Shown: one piece after another, positions 13,661 through 22,416 of the stretch
How positions within the stretch are numbered: the first letter of the stretch is position 1
Layout of the letters: each line of letters opens with the position of its first letter
Assembly: GCA_900315935.1 (NCBI GenBank)
Contig: ONBB01000014.1
Span: 1 to 44,912 of the forward strand
Direction: 5' to 3'
Source: an uncultured Bacteroidales bacterium
GTDB taxonomy: Bacteria > Bacteroidota > Bacteroidia > Bacteroidales > P3
DNA: 44,912 bases
Program-made: the position numbers and the translations under genes
The notes under the pieces: model-generated
Told to the model about the DNA's origin: nothing
Seen by the model: only the letters and a program-made list of their open reading frames with translations
Database searches by the model: none

Positions 13661-16567
13661 TTACTCGGCGCTGCCCTGGGAGGCGTCCTCGGGGCGGAGG
13701 GTAACGACGACGTAGTTCTCGAGGTTGATGTAGCGGTTGGCCAGGGCCTTGATGTCGGCCACGGTAACGGCTTTGACCATCTGGTCGTAGTTGTTGACCA
13801 CCTGCTCGCGGGGCTCATTGAGCTGGTAGCTGCTGCTGATCTGGCCGAGCCAGAAGCTGTTGTTCTGCTTGCTCTTGCCGCGGTTGACGATCATCTGCTC
13901 CTGGACCTTGTTGAGGGTCTTCTGGTCGCAGCCTTTCTTCATGTACTGCTTGAGGATCTTGATGCAGTCTTTCTCAATTTTCTTGGCCTTCTCGGGGTCG
14001 CAGCCGATGTAGAACTGCCAGCTGACCTGGCCGGCGGGGGTGATTTCGTAGTCGAAGCCGGCGCTGGGGCTGTAGGCGTCGCCGTTCTTCTCGCGGATGA
14101 TTTCGGTAACGGTGATGGAGAGGGCCTCGCCCAGCTCGGTGATGGCGATGCGGGTCTGCGGGTCGAGCTCGGCGGCGTCGACGTCCATCTGGCTGGTGAT
14201 GATGAGCATGCCCTGCTTCTCGATGCCCTTGACGGCCTCGGCGTGCTGGATGCCCTGGGCGAACTTGGGATTGCGGTTGACGAACTTCTCGTTCTTCTGC
14301 TTGCCGTTGGCGGGCAGGTTGTTCAGGTAGCGGGCGATGAGCATGATGTCGTCGTCGCTGACGTTGCCGACGAAGAAGAATGTCTGGGTCGAGGCGTCGG
14401 CGAAGCGTTCGCCGTAAATCTTGAACATCTGGTCGAGGTTGAGGCTGCGCACTTTCTCCTCGCTGGGGATGACCACGCGGCGGTTGTCGTTGGGGTAGGC
14501 GGTCTTGTAGTAGGTCTCGATGAAGGCCACCTGCGGGTTCTCGCGGATGAACTTGATCTGGTTCAGCGTGTTCTCGATGTTGCGCTCGTAGGCTTCCTGG
14601 TCCTTGCGGGGGGCGGTGTAGTAGAGGTTGATGAGCTGGAGGGTGGTCTCGAGGTCCTTGGGCGAGCAGCTGCCGGAGAAGCCCTGGGTGAGTTCGCCGA
14701 TGAAGGGGCTGATGCTGAGGTTCATGCCTTTGAGTTTCTTCTGGAGCTGGGTGGCGCTGAAGTTGGCGATACCGCCGGCGTCGACGAAGTTGGCGGCGTT
14801 CTGGGCCTGGTAGGCGGTGGCGTCATCGTAGAGCGAGCTGCCGCCGAAGGAGAAGGAGGAGATGAGGATTTCGTCGGCCTTGAGGTCGGTCTGCTTCACG
14901 ACGAAGCGCACGCCGTTGGGGCACTGGTACTCCCAGTAGCCGAGGGCGGAGTTGAGCTTGTTGGCCTTGTAGGCGACCATCTTGGGAAGCTCCTCGGTGA
15001 AGAGGGCCTCGTCCTGGAAGTTGTCAACCCAGGGTTCGGTCTTGACCTTCTTGCTGTCGTTGATAATCTTGGTGGCGGCCTCCTCGGTGGGCACCTTGAA
15101 GCCGTCCTTCTCGGGGGCGGTGAGGTAGAAGATGAGGTTCTCGTCGGTGATCCAGGTCTTCACCATGGCGTTGCACTCCTCGAGGGTGATTTCGGGGATG
15201 AACTCCTTGGCGTATTTCCACTCCTGGCGGATGCCGGGGCAGGGTTCGTTCTCGAGGTAGTGGTTGGTGTACTCGTCGGCCAGGCTGTTGGTCTGGGTCT
15301 TGTTCTCTTCCTTGGCCAGCTTGGTGTAGGTGGAGAGGAGGTCTTCTTTCTGGCGGTCGAGTTCGGCCTGGAGGAAGCCGTGCTCGTCGACCTGCTTCAT
15401 GGTCTTCAGCAGGAGGGCGGCGGTCTCTTCGATGCGGTTCTCCTTGGGAGCGGCGCTGAGGGCGAAGACGTCGATTTCACGGCCGAGGAAGCCGCTGTAG
15501 CCGCCGCCGGCGTACATCATGGGGGCGGTGGGTTTCTCGACGATTTCGGTGAAGCGCTCATTGATCATCATGCTGATGAGGTTGCGGACAAGCATCTGGC
15601 GGTAGGCGCCGACGGTGCCGTTGGGGGTCTTTTTGTGCTTCCAGTAGAGGGCCAGGCTGGTCGAGGTGGCCTCGCGGTCCTGGGCGATGCAGATGAGGGG
15701 CTCCTTGTTGTCGGGTATTTCGTAGCTGAGGCGGGGCAGTTTCTCCTTGCCGAGGAACGTGTGGCTGCTGAAGAGGTCTTTCACCTTCTGCTCCACAGCC
15801 TGGGCGCCCTTCTTGCCGTCGTACTCGTAGCCTTCCATGTCGCCCACGATGACGATGGCCTGCAGGTCGGGACGGTACCAGTCGTTGAAGAAGTCGACGA
15901 TGCTCTGGCGCTTGAAGTTCATGATGACCTCCTCCTTGCCGATGGGGAGGCGGTCGGCGTAGAGGGAGCCTTTGAGCATGATGGGCCATGTCTTCTGGCG
16001 GAGGCGGTCGCCGTGGCCGACGCCACCGCGCCACTCCTCGTGGATGACACCGCGCTCTTCTTCAATCTCCTTCTGGTCGAAGAGGATGTTGCCGGCCCAG
16101 CCGTCGAGGATTTCAAAGCCCATCTTTACCATTTCGGCGTCGTTGGCGGGCATGTTGACGTAGTAGACCGTCTGGTCGAAGCTGGTGTAGGCGTTGATGT
16201 CGCGGCCGAACTCGACACCGTGCTGCTGCAGCTTGTCGATCATCGAGTTGCCGGGGTAGCCCTTGATGCCGTTGAAGGCCATGTGCTCGCAGAAGTGGGC
16301 CAGACCCTGCTGGTCGTCGCGCTCCATGATGGAGCCGGCGTTGGAGACCAGGCGGAACTGGATCATGTTCTCGGGCTTCTTGTTGTCGCGGATGTAGTAG
16401 GTGAATCCGTTTTCGAGTTTGCCGTAGCGCACCTTCTTGTCGAGGGGCACCTGGGCCTTGAGGTCGCTCTTCTTCTCTTTGTTGCCGCCGCCGAGGCCGA
16501 GCTGGGCGAAGGCGCTGCCGCTGAACAGGACGGTCAGCAACAGAATCCAGATAGATTTTTTCATCAT
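13661..16567 (-). CDS. M16-family zinc metallopeptidase (PqqL/pitrilysin-like), two-lobed
   Basis: A 968-aa secreted protein with signal MMKKSIWILLLTVLFSGSAFAQ. The inverted zinc motif HFCEH lies at residues 91-95 within GLAHFCEHMAFNG, with the downstream glutamate region (ERGVIHEEWR). The second M16 half lacks this motif, as usual for the family. M16 peptidases cut peptides inside a closed chamber; in Bacteroidetes such periplasmic enzymes probably degrade imported peptides. Monocistronic, with a TATCTTTG promoter at 16621-16628 and the shared terminator downstream. Confidence 0.93.
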   Translation of the reverse strand: MMKKSIWILLLTVLFSGSAFAQLGLGGGNKEKKSDLKAQVPLDKKVRYGKLENGFTYYIRDNKKPENMIQFRLVSNAGSIMERDDQQGLAHFCEHMAFNGIKGYPGNSMIDKLQQHGVEFGRDINAYTSFDQTVYYVNMPANDAEMVKMGFEILDGWAGNILFDQKEIEEERGVIHEEWRGGVGHGDRLRQKTWPIMLKGSLYADRLPIGKEEVIMNFKRQSIVDFFNDWYRPDLQAIVIVGDMEGYEYDGKKGAQAVEQKVKDLFSSHTFLGKEKLPRLSYEIPDNKEPLICIAQDREATSTSLALYWKHKKTPNGTVGAYRQMLVRNLISMMINERFTEIVEKPTAPMMYAGGGYSGFLGREIDVFALSAAPKENRIEETAALLLKTMKQVDEHGFLQAELDRQKEDLLSTYTKLAKEENKTQTNSLADEYTNHYLENEPCPGIRQEWKYAKEFIPEITLEECNAMVKTWITDENLIFYLTAPEKDGFKVPTEEAATKIINDSKKVKTEPWVDNFQDEALFTEELPKMVAYKANKLNSALGYWEYQCPNGVRFVVKQTDLKADEILISSFSFGGSSLYDDATAYQAQNAANFVDAGGIANFSATQLQKKLKGMNLSISPFIGELTQGFSGSCSPKDLETTLQLINLYYTAPRKDQEAYERNIENTLNQIKFIRENPQVAFIETYYKTAYPNDNRRVVIPSEEKVRSLNLDQMFKIYGERFADASTQTFFFVGNVSDDDIMLIARYLNNLPANGKQKNEKFVNRNPKFAQGIQHAEAVKGIEKQGMLIITSQMDVDAAELDPQTRIAITELGEALSITVTEIIREKNGDAYSPSAGFDYEITPAGQVSWQFYIGCDPEKAKKIEKDCIKILKQYMKKGCDQKTLNKVQEQMIVNRGKSKQNNSFWLGQISSSYQLNEPREQVVNNYDQMVKAVTVADIKALANRYINLENYVVVTLRPEDASQGSAE

Positions 16568-16620
16568 TGTTGTGTGTTTTATTGTTATTTATTCCTTGTT
16601 TTTTTGCACAAATCGGGCTG

Positions 16621-16628
16621 CAAAGATA
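16621..16628 (-). promoter_or_regulatory. Promoter of the M16 peptidase gene
   Basis: Minus-strand TATCTTTG, giving a leader of about 48 nt. Confidence 0.75.
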
Positions 16629-16641
16629 CGAAAAAAAAGTG

Positions 16642-16649
16642 TATCTTTG
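16642..16649 (+). promoter_or_regulatory. Rightward -7 box facing the 3' end of cdaA
   Basis: TATCTTTG on the plus strand, back to back with the M16 promoter 13 bases away. No plus-strand gene follows; a transcript would be antisense to cdaA. The -33 region is weak. Confidence 0.35.
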
Positions 16650-16683
16650 TAAAATATTTTATAATAGGCTGTCTGTTAGGGTG

Positions 16684-17478
16684 CTAGCACTCGTATTTTT
16701 CCAGCGCTTGGCGCAGCTGGACGGGCGATATGTCGTGGTGTATCTCGCCGTCGACGGCGTAGGAGATGGAGCCGGTCTCTTCGCTGACGATAACGCTCAG
16801 CACGTCAAGCTGTTCGGTAACGCCGATGGCGCTGCGGTGGCGCAGGCCGAGGTTGGGGTCGACGTCGAGGCGCGACGTAACGGGGAGGATGCAGCGCGCG
16901 GCCAGCACCTGGTTGCCGTGGGCGATGACGGCGCCGTCGTGCAGGGGCGAGTTTTTGAAGAACAGGGCCTCGATCAGCGGGCTGGAGGCCAGGGCGTCGA
17001 TGCGCTCGCCGGTGGCGATGAGTTCCTCCACCTCGTTCTTGCGCTTGAAGACGATGAGGGCGCCGGTGCGCGACTGCGACATGTGCATGCAGGCATTCAC
17101 GTATGCCTCGTAGCTGTTGCCTTTGGATGCCTGCTGCTGGTGGCGCCAGAACTGCAGGCGCTGCAGCCACGACTCGTCGAGCTGTGTCTTGGTGCCGAGG
17201 AAGAGCAGGAATTTGCGTATTTCGGGCTGGAAGATGACCACCAGCGCAATCAGTCCCACGCTGGCCACGCCGCCCAGCAGGGCACCCAGCAGGCGCATCT
17301 CCAGCAGGTCGGCCACGCGCCACGAGACGAGCAGCACTATCAGCGCCCAGAAGATGAGCATCACGTTGGTGCCGCGCACCATGCGGTAGATATAGTAGAC
17401 GAGGACGGCGACGATGAGTATGTCAATCACGTCGATCAGTCGTAGGGTGGGCAGGCCCATAATGGCGTTAAGTATCAT
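16684..17478 (-). CDS. cdaA: Diadenylate cyclase CdaA/DacA
   Basis: A 264-aa protein with about three N-terminal membrane helices (IDILIVAVLVYYIYRMV, VMLIFWALIVLLVSW, LLGALLGGVASVGLIALVVIF). A DAC (DisA_N) domain follows, with the catalytic LHDGAVI and RHRSAIG motifs. It makes the second messenger c-di-AMP from two ATP, controlling osmolyte and envelope balance. Its ATG overlaps the folP stop by four bases, so it is translated from the folP-cdaA mRNA, a common Bacteroidetes gene pair. Confidence 0.95.
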   Translation of the reverse strand: MILNAIMGLPTLRLIDVIDILIVAVLVYYIYRMVRGTNVMLIFWALIVLLVSWRVADLLEMRLLGALLGGVASVGLIALVVIFQPEIRKFLLFLGTKTQLDESWLQRLQFWRHQQQASKGNSYEAYVNACMHMSQSRTGALIVFKRKNEVEELIATGERIDALASSPLIEALFFKNSPLHDGAVIAHGNQVLAARCILPVTSRLDVDPNLGLRHRSAIGVTEQLDVLSVIVSEETGSISYAVDGEIHHDISPVQLRQALEKYEC

Positions 17479-18320
17479 GGAAACAGTAGTTTGATGGTGT
17501 CAATGGCAGGTTTTGGGTCGTGGACTCGCAGCAGGCGGGCACCCTTCATCAGGGCCACGGTGTCGAGGGCCACGGTGCCGTTCAGCGCCTCGTCGGGTGT
17601 GCAGTCCAGGCGCTTGTATATCATGCTCTTGCGGCTCAAGGCGGCCACCAGCGGCTGGCGGAAGAGGGTGGTGAGCTCGTCGAGGCGGTCGAGCAGCTGG
17701 TAGTTGTCCTCCAGGCTCTTGGCGAATCCGAAGCCCGGGTCGAGCCACACGTCCTTCACGCCCAGGCGGTAGAGCGTGTCGAGGCGGGCGGAGAAGTATT
17801 GCGACAGGTCCTCGATAATGTCGTCGTAGCCAGCCAGTTGCTGCATCTGCGAGGGCAGGCCGCGGGTGTGCATGAGCAGGTAGGGCACCTGCAGGTCGGC
17901 CACGGTGGAGAACATCTGTTCGTCGAACTGGCCGCCGCTGATGTCGTTGATGATGTCGGCTCCGGCCTCGATGGCGGCGCGGGCGGGAGTGGCCCAGCAG
18001 GTGTCGACCGAGAGGATGGACTCCGGCAACTCGCTGCGCAACAGGTGGATAGCTTCGACAAGGCGTGCGGCCTCCTCCTCGGGGGAGGGCAGGGTGGCGC
18101 CCGGGCGCGACGAGGCGGCACCCAGGTCTATGATGTCGGCCCCTTCGGCCAGCAGCCGGCGGGCGTGGGACAACATGGCCTCGGACGACTGGTGTCGGCC
18201 GCCGTCGTAGAACGAGTCGGGTGTGATATTGAGGATGCCCATCACGGCGGGGCGGCGGAATTCGACGAGGCGGCCGCCGACCGTGATGCTGAAGGGCTCG
18301 AATGCGGGTACTGTGGTCAT
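17475..18320 (-). CDS. folP: Dihydropteroate synthase
   Basis: A 281-aa cytosolic TIM-barrel enzyme joining p-aminobenzoate to the pterin diphosphate in folate synthesis. Family motifs: MGILNITPDSFYDGG, IIDLGAASSRPGA, ILSVDTCW, INDISGGQFD, WLDPGFGFAKS and ALSRKSMI. The start at 18320 (MTTVPAFEPFSITVGG) gives the family length; the frame stays open upstream but that extension has no family character. cdaA overlaps its end. Confidence 0.95.
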   Translation of the reverse strand: MTTVPAFEPFSITVGGRLVEFRRPAVMGILNITPDSFYDGGRHQSSEAMLSHARRLLAEGADIIDLGAASSRPGATLPSPEEEAARLVEAIHLLRSELPESILSVDTCWATPARAAIEAGADIINDISGGQFDEQMFSTVADLQVPYLLMHTRGLPSQMQQLAGYDDIIEDLSQYFSARLDTLYRLGVKDVWLDPGFGFAKSLEDNYQLLDRLDELTTLFRQPLVAALSRKSMIYKRLDCTPDEALNGTVALDTVALMKGARLLRVHDPKPAIDTIKLLFP

Positions 18321-18425
18321 GCTCCGATAACGGCGCACAGACCCTTTTATTGTGCCGCCATTCCCCTTTTTTTCGCCCGATTCTCCAAGGGCGCAAGAGG
18401 CTGGCAAAGAGCACGCTGTGGGTAT

Positions 18426-18445
18426 CAACTCTTACTCATCCCTTT
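18426..18445. repeat. 20-bp intergenic repeat, copy 2
   Basis: Exact inverted copy of 4206-4225, lying between folP and the outer-membrane protein gene. Confidence 0.6.
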
Positions 18446-18503
18446 GTTATGTAGGGGAACGGAAAAGGGTGCGTCCGGCAGCCGATAGGGTGGCCGACCG
18501 GTG

Positions 18504-19157
18504 TCAGAATCGAAGCTTGTAGCCGAGGGTGAGGGTGGAAGGGTGGAAGCTGAGGTTGTCCACCTCGGTCTCCAGTCCGGTGATGATGGCTTTGCCGGGC
18601 TGGGCGACGCTGATGATGTATTGCAGATAGAGGCCGACCGCCTTTTTCTGTCCATACCAGATATTGAGCGTCAGCGGCACGATGAGGTTTCCCGTGGTGA
18701 ACGAGTTGACGTAGTCGGAGCCGCCGCGCGCCGAGGAGAGGAATATCTCGCTGGAGCCGAGGCCGAAACCGGCTGTGGGCTCGAGGAAGAGCCCTTTCCC
18801 GAGGTCGAAGCGGTAGCCGAGGTCAAGGTATAGGAGGTTGTCCTGTTTCCTGACCAGCTGGTTGTTGGCTTTGGCACTGTTGAGATTGGCGCTGAGGTGC
18901 ATCCCCAGGGAGAGGCGTTGGTAATTCACGCCGATGGCCACGCCGATTTGTGCTGACGGCATGTAGACGCTGCGGTAGTCGAGTTCGGAGTGGTGGGTAT
19001 GCATGTGGTCGGTGAAGCCTTGGCTGCCATCGAGGAAGCTGATGCCACAGAGGAACTCGCTCCAGGGGTTCCATTTTGATTTGGCAGTTGCGTTTTCCTG
19101 GGCCAAGGCCGTTCCGATGGCCAGCGCACAGGCCAGCATGACGATTGTGTTTTTCAT
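18504..19157 (-). CDS. Outer-membrane beta-barrel protein
   Basis: A 217-aa protein with signal MKNTIVMLACALAIGTALAQ. Alternating-residue strands follow (QIGVAIGVNYQRLSLGMHLSANL, LLYLDLGYRFDLGKGLFLEPTAGFGLG, STLTLGYKLRF), ending in a C-terminal Phe as expected for BAM-assembled barrels. No specific function can be read. It is divergent from the DUF1599 gene; no TAnnTTTG promoter is obvious in the 140-base gap. Confidence 0.8.
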   Translation of the reverse strand: MKNTIVMLACALAIGTALAQENATAKSKWNPWSEFLCGISFLDGSQGFTDHMHTHHSELDYRSVYMPSAQIGVAIGVNYQRLSLGMHLSANLNSAKANNQLVRKQDNLLYLDLGYRFDLGKGLFLEPTAGFGLGSSEIFLSSARGGSDYVNSFTTGNLIVPLTLNIWYGQKKAVGLYLQYIISVAQPGKAIITGLETEVDNLSFHPSTLTLGYKLRF

Positions 19158-19300
19158 ATAGATGTTGTGTCTTTTTTTTCGGTTACCATAACGCTAATGT
19201 GCAGAAAATATTGCATTTGGAAACGTTTTTTCTTTTGCGGACACTTTTTTTATATGGTTTATACAATAAAAGGGTGTGGTCGTCGTTCTATGGGTTTGAT

Positions 19301-19861
19301 ATGGATAAATACGCAGATACACGAAGCGAGATGGAGCACGAGGTGGCGGCCTGCCGCACGCTGTTCGAGAAGAAGACGCGCGACTACGGCACCTCGTGGC
19401 GCATCATGCGCCTGCCCTCGCTGACCGACCAGATATACATCAAGGCCAGCCGCATCCGCAGCCTGCAGGAGAGCGGCGAGAACCGCGTGGGCGACGACGT
19501 GCGCGACGAGTTCGTGGCGATGGTCAACTATGCCGTCATGGCGCTGATTCAGCTGACCCTCGAAAGCGACGACCTGGAGCTGCCACTTGACGACGCCATG
19601 GCTCTCTACGATGCCGAGACCACCCGCATCCTCGACCTGATGATGGACAAGAACCACGACTACGGCGAGGCGTGGCGCCAGATGCGCGTCGAGTCGATGG
19701 TGGACCTCATCCTGATGAAGCTGCTGCGCATCAAGCAGATAGAGGACAACCATGGCAAGACCCTCGTCAGCGAGGGCGTCGAGGGCGGCTATATGGACAT
19801 CGTGAACTACTCGCTCTTCTGCCTTTGCCGCCTGACGGAGATGGAGCAGAAGTCGGAATAA
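19301..19861 (+). CDS. DUF1599-domain protein (internally duplicated)
   Basis: A 186-aa cytosolic protein made of two similar halves: FEKKTRDYGTSWRIMRLPSLTDQIYIKASRI and MMDKNHDYGEAWRQMRVESMVDLILMKLLRI, each followed by an Asn-Tyr-containing helix (MVNYAVMALIQL, IVNYSLFCLCRL). This is the DUF1599 (nucleotide-modification-associated) pattern; biochemical function unknown. The start at 19301 is chosen because longer frames invade the divergent gene. It begins the long plus-strand run, and in Bacteroidetes it typically precedes a DoxX-like gene as here. A short AT-rich simple repeat follows the stop. Confidence 0.85.
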   Translation: MDKYADTRSEMEHEVAACRTLFEKKTRDYGTSWRIMRLPSLTDQIYIKASRIRSLQESGENRVGDDVRDEFVAMVNYAVMALIQLTLESDDLELPLDDAMALYDAETTRILDLMMDKNHDYGEAWRQMRVESMVDLILMKLLRIKQIEDNHGKTLVSEGVEGGYMDIVNYSLFCLCRLTEMEQKSE

Positions 19862-19901
19862 TCGGAATTAGTCGAAACAATCAGATAATCAGAAGAAAAC
19901 C

Positions 19902-21032
19902 ATGCAAATAAAAGACACAACCCTCAACTACACGCTCAATGTCATCGCCCGCTGGGTGGTGGGATTGGTGTTCCTTTTCTCCTCCTTCGTCAAGGGCGTC
20001 GACCCGCTGGGCACGGCCTACAAGGTGCAGGAGTACATGACCGCCTGGGAGCTGTTCGGCATGAGCTTCGAGTGGGCGTTGCCGATGGCCAACCTGCTGA
20101 GCGTGATGCTGATATGCGCCGAATTTGTGGTGGGCGTGCTGCTCATCACCAACAGTTTCCGCCTCCTCTCGGCCTGGGCGCTGGTGCTGATGATGCTCTT
20201 CTTCACCGCCACCACCCTCGTCGACGCCATCACCAACAAGGTGAGCGACTGCGGCTGCTTCGGCGACGCGGTGAAACTGACAAACTGGCAGACCTTCTGG
20301 AAGAATGTGGCGCTCGACGTGCCCACGGTCTGGATATTCCTCACCCGCTGGCTGCGCTACCGCCGCCGCTTCGAGCGCGACTGGATTATCCTGCTGGCCG
20401 CCATCGCCGCTATGGTGGTATTTTCCATCTACAACATCAAGCACGAGCCCGTCATCGACTTCCGCCCCTGGAAGGAGGGCAACCGCATGATTGAGGAGCG
20501 CGAGGCTATGAACCACATGACGTTCAAGAACATAGCCTCGGGCGAGGAGGTAACCGTCGACTACCCCAACGGCGGATGGGACCAGGTGCCGGCCGAGTAC
20601 AAGGACTTCGACCGCTGGGAGATAGTCAGCTCCACCAGCGACGAGCCCTTCGAGGTGAAGGCTGACGGATTCAGCATGATGGATGCCGAGGGCGAGGACC
20701 ACTCGGTCGACCTCCTGCTGAGCGAGGAGGGGCTTGTCATGGTTACCGTGCACTCGCTGGCCAAGATGAAGCCCTCGGGTGTGGAGGAGGTGAAAAGCGC
20801 TCTGGCCCAGGCCGAAGAGAATGGCACGAAAATTGTTATGCTTACTTCGGCGCTGCCCGAGGAGGTGCAGGCGTGGCTGTACGAGAACAATATCTCGGGC
20901 CTCGACTACCTCTTCGCCGACGCCACCGCCATCAAGGCCATCATGCGCGGCAACCCGGGCTTCATGTATATGAAGGACGCCACCGTGCTGCAGAAGACCC
21001 GCAAGGCGGACGAACTGGAAATTGAAAACTGA
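19902..21032 (+). CDS. DoxX/MauE-like membrane protein with thioredoxin-like tail
   Basis: A 376-aa protein with four or five N-terminal membrane helices and a conserved DCGCFGD motif (Cys117, Cys119), as in MauE/DoxX-type proteins linked to disulfide chemistry. A soluble C-terminal half (about 200-370) has thioredoxin-like strands (SEEGLVMVTVHSLAKM, ENGTKIVMLTS) but no CxxC. This BT_3930-type architecture is typical of Bacteroidetes. It probably works in quinone-linked redox reactions at the inner membrane; the partner is unknown. Sits 40 bases after DUF1599. Confidence 0.85.
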   Translation: MQIKDTTLNYTLNVIARWVVGLVFLFSSFVKGVDPLGTAYKVQEYMTAWELFGMSFEWALPMANLLSVMLICAEFVVGVLLITNSFRLLSAWALVLMMLFFTATTLVDAITNKVSDCGCFGDAVKLTNWQTFWKNVALDVPTVWIFLTRWLRYRRRFERDWIILLAAIAAMVVFSIYNIKHEPVIDFRPWKEGNRMIEEREAMNHMTFKNIASGEEVTVDYPNGGWDQVPAEYKDFDRWEIVSSTSDEPFEVKADGFSMMDAEGEDHSVDLLLSEEGLVMVTVHSLAKMKPSGVEEVKSALAQAEENGTKIVMLTSALPEEVQAWLYENNISGLDYLFADATAIKAIMRGNPGFMYMKDATVLQKTRKADELEIEN

Positions 21033-21044
21033 TAAACTGACACG

Positions 21045-21584
21045 ATGATACAACGTATCCAAACCCTGTGGCTGGCCCTGGCGGCGGTGTGCATGGCTTT
21101 GTGCTTTGCCTTCCCCGTGGCCGGTTACACCTTCGACCTCACTACCGGCCAGCGCGTAACGGCCGAACTCAACCTCATTGCCGGCGACAACCCCGACACC
21201 CTGCAGCAGCTGGCCTCGGGCGAGCCCTTGGTACAGTATGGACAGCGCCTCGCCGGCATGTCCACCTGGCCACTCATCACCCTCGCCCTCTGTGTGCTCC
21301 TGCTGGCGGTGCTCTGCATCTTCCTCTACAAGCGCCGCACCACGCAGGCTCGCATCACGGGGCTGGCATTCCTTATCAATGTGGCCTACGCCTTCGTGGT
21401 CTTCTTCTGGGCTGTGGACAAGTACCGCGACCTGCTGATGGCCGGCCTCGGCGGCGGGGAGCCTGTGGTGGGCTGGCAGGCAGGTGCCTTCCTGCCCCTG
21501 GCCTCGCTGGTGCTGCTCTTCCTCGCCCAGCGCGCCATACGCAGCGACGAGGCCAAGGTGCGCGCTGCCGACCGACTGCGGTAA
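21045..21584 (+). CDS. DUF4293-family membrane protein
   Basis: A 179-aa protein with four predicted membrane helices (LWLALAAVCMALCFAFPVAGY, WPLITLALCVLLLAVLCIFLY, ITGLAFLINVAYAFVVFFWAV, AGAFLPLASLVLLFLAQ). The start MIQRIQTLWL is the signature of DUF4293, a Bacteroidetes family of unknown role. Twelve bases downstream of the DoxX-like gene and nine upstream of tsaE, so part of the same operon. Confidence 0.85.
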   Translation: MIQRIQTLWLALAAVCMALCFAFPVAGYTFDLTTGQRVTAELNLIAGDNPDTLQQLASGEPLVQYGQRLAGMSTWPLITLALCVLLLAVLCIFLYKRRTTQARITGLAFLINVAYAFVVFFWAVDKYRDLLMAGLGGGEPVVGWQAGAFLPLASLVLLFLAQRAIRSDEAKVRAADRLR

Positions 21585-21593
21585 AAGAACACT

Positions 21594-22040
21594 ATGAAAG
21601 TCGAGATTTCAAATATAGACCAGCTGCCGGCCGTGGCCGAGGCGTTGCTCGGGGAGTTCCCCGGGGAGCGCTTCTACGCTTTTTTCGGCAAGATGGGCGT
21701 GGGCAAGACCACCCTCATCAAGGAGCTCTGCCGCCAGCTCGGCGTGGAGGACAACGTGAGCAGCCCCACCTTCGCCATCGTCAACGAGTATAAAATCGAA
21801 CGCGACCGTAGTGGAGCGAACGATTTTATGGCAGGGGAGCCGGTCTACCATTTCGACTTCTACCGCCTCAAGAGCCTCGCCGAAGCCTACGATATCGGCT
21901 ACGAGGAATATTTCTACAGCGGAAGCTGGTGTTTCACCGAATGGACCGAGAAGATTGAACCTCTGCTGCCCGAACACTATGTGCGTGTGGACATCGAAGA
22001 GCGCGAGGGAACCAGAATATTTACTGCCAACACAATCTAA
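21594..22040 (+). CDS. tsaE: tRNA threonylcarbamoyladenosine biosynthesis ATPase TsaE
   Basis: A 148-aa cytosolic P-loop protein with Walker A GKMGVGKTT, SSPTFAIVNEY, YHFDFYRL and a C-terminal FTEWTEKIEPLLP. TsaE drives the TsaB-TsaD complex in t6A37 modification of ANN-decoding tRNAs. A loop between NEY and VYHFDFYR carries about 15 extra residues (KIERDRSGANDFMAG) encoded by an inverted repeat at 21790-21829. The protein is otherwise normal. Confidence 0.93.
   Translation: MKVEISNIDQLPAVAEALLGEFPGERFYAFFGKMGVGKTTLIKELCRQLGVEDNVSSPTFAIVNEYKIERDRSGANDFMAGEPVYHFDFYRLKSLAEAYDIGYEEYFYSGSWCFTEWTEKIEPLLPEHYVRVDIEEREGTRIFTANTI
21790..21829 (+). repeat. Palindromic insert inside tsaE
   Basis: ATAAAATCG (21790-21798) is mirrored by CGATTTTAT (21821-21829), with a partly paired centre. 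The 40-bp hairpin is in frame and adds an extra surface loop to TsaE, as small mobile palindromes do. Confidence 0.55.
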
Positions 22041-22044
22041 CAGA

Positions 22045-22413
22045 ATGAAAGACAACAAAGAGAGCCTGGTGCTGGCCCGACTGGCCGCCCAGATAATGGA
22101 CGAGAAGAAAGCCGAGGAGGTGCGCATCCTGGACCTGCGACGTGTGCAGGGCGCCCCGTCCGAGTTCTTCGTCATAGCCACCGGCAATGTGCCGTCGCAC
22201 GTCAGCGCCTTGAGCGATGCCGTCCACGAGGCGGTCAAGAAAGCCACCGGCCTGAACCCCCACAAGGTGGAGGGCTACCAGAACGCCGAGTGGATACTGA
22301 TGGACTACTTCGACGTGGTGGTCCATATTTTCCAGAAAGAGAAACGTGCTTTCTATCGCCTCGACGAGCTGTGGAGCGACGGCGAGGAGGTGGCCATCAG
22401 AGGAAAGGAGTAA
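22045..22413 (+). CDS. rsfS: Ribosomal silencing factor RsfS
   Basis: A 122-aa RsfS/Iojap-type protein with EEVRILDLRRVQGAPSEFFVIATG, KATGLNPHKVEGYQNAEWILMDYFDVVVHIF and FYRLDELW. RsfS binds ribosomal protein uL14 and blocks subunit joining when nutrients are low. The start at 22045 lies four bases after the tsaE stop; four bases separate its end from ftsH. The order rsfS-ftsH is usual in Bacteroidetes. Confidence 0.95.
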   Translation: MKDNKESLVLARLAAQIMDEKKAEEVRILDLRRVQGAPSEFFVIATGNVPSHVSALSDAVHEAVKKATGLNPHKVEGYQNAEWILMDYFDVVVHIFQKEKRAFYRLDELWSDGEEVAIRGKE

Positions 22414-22416
22414 CGT

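Noticed and set aside
13649-16687. A very long plus-strand open frame opposite the M16 peptidase
   Set aside because: It is a shadow of GC-rich codons of the minus-strand gene, rich in Val/Leu/Gly/Ala/Glu with no domain; the M16 frame has signal peptide, HFCEH and promoter.
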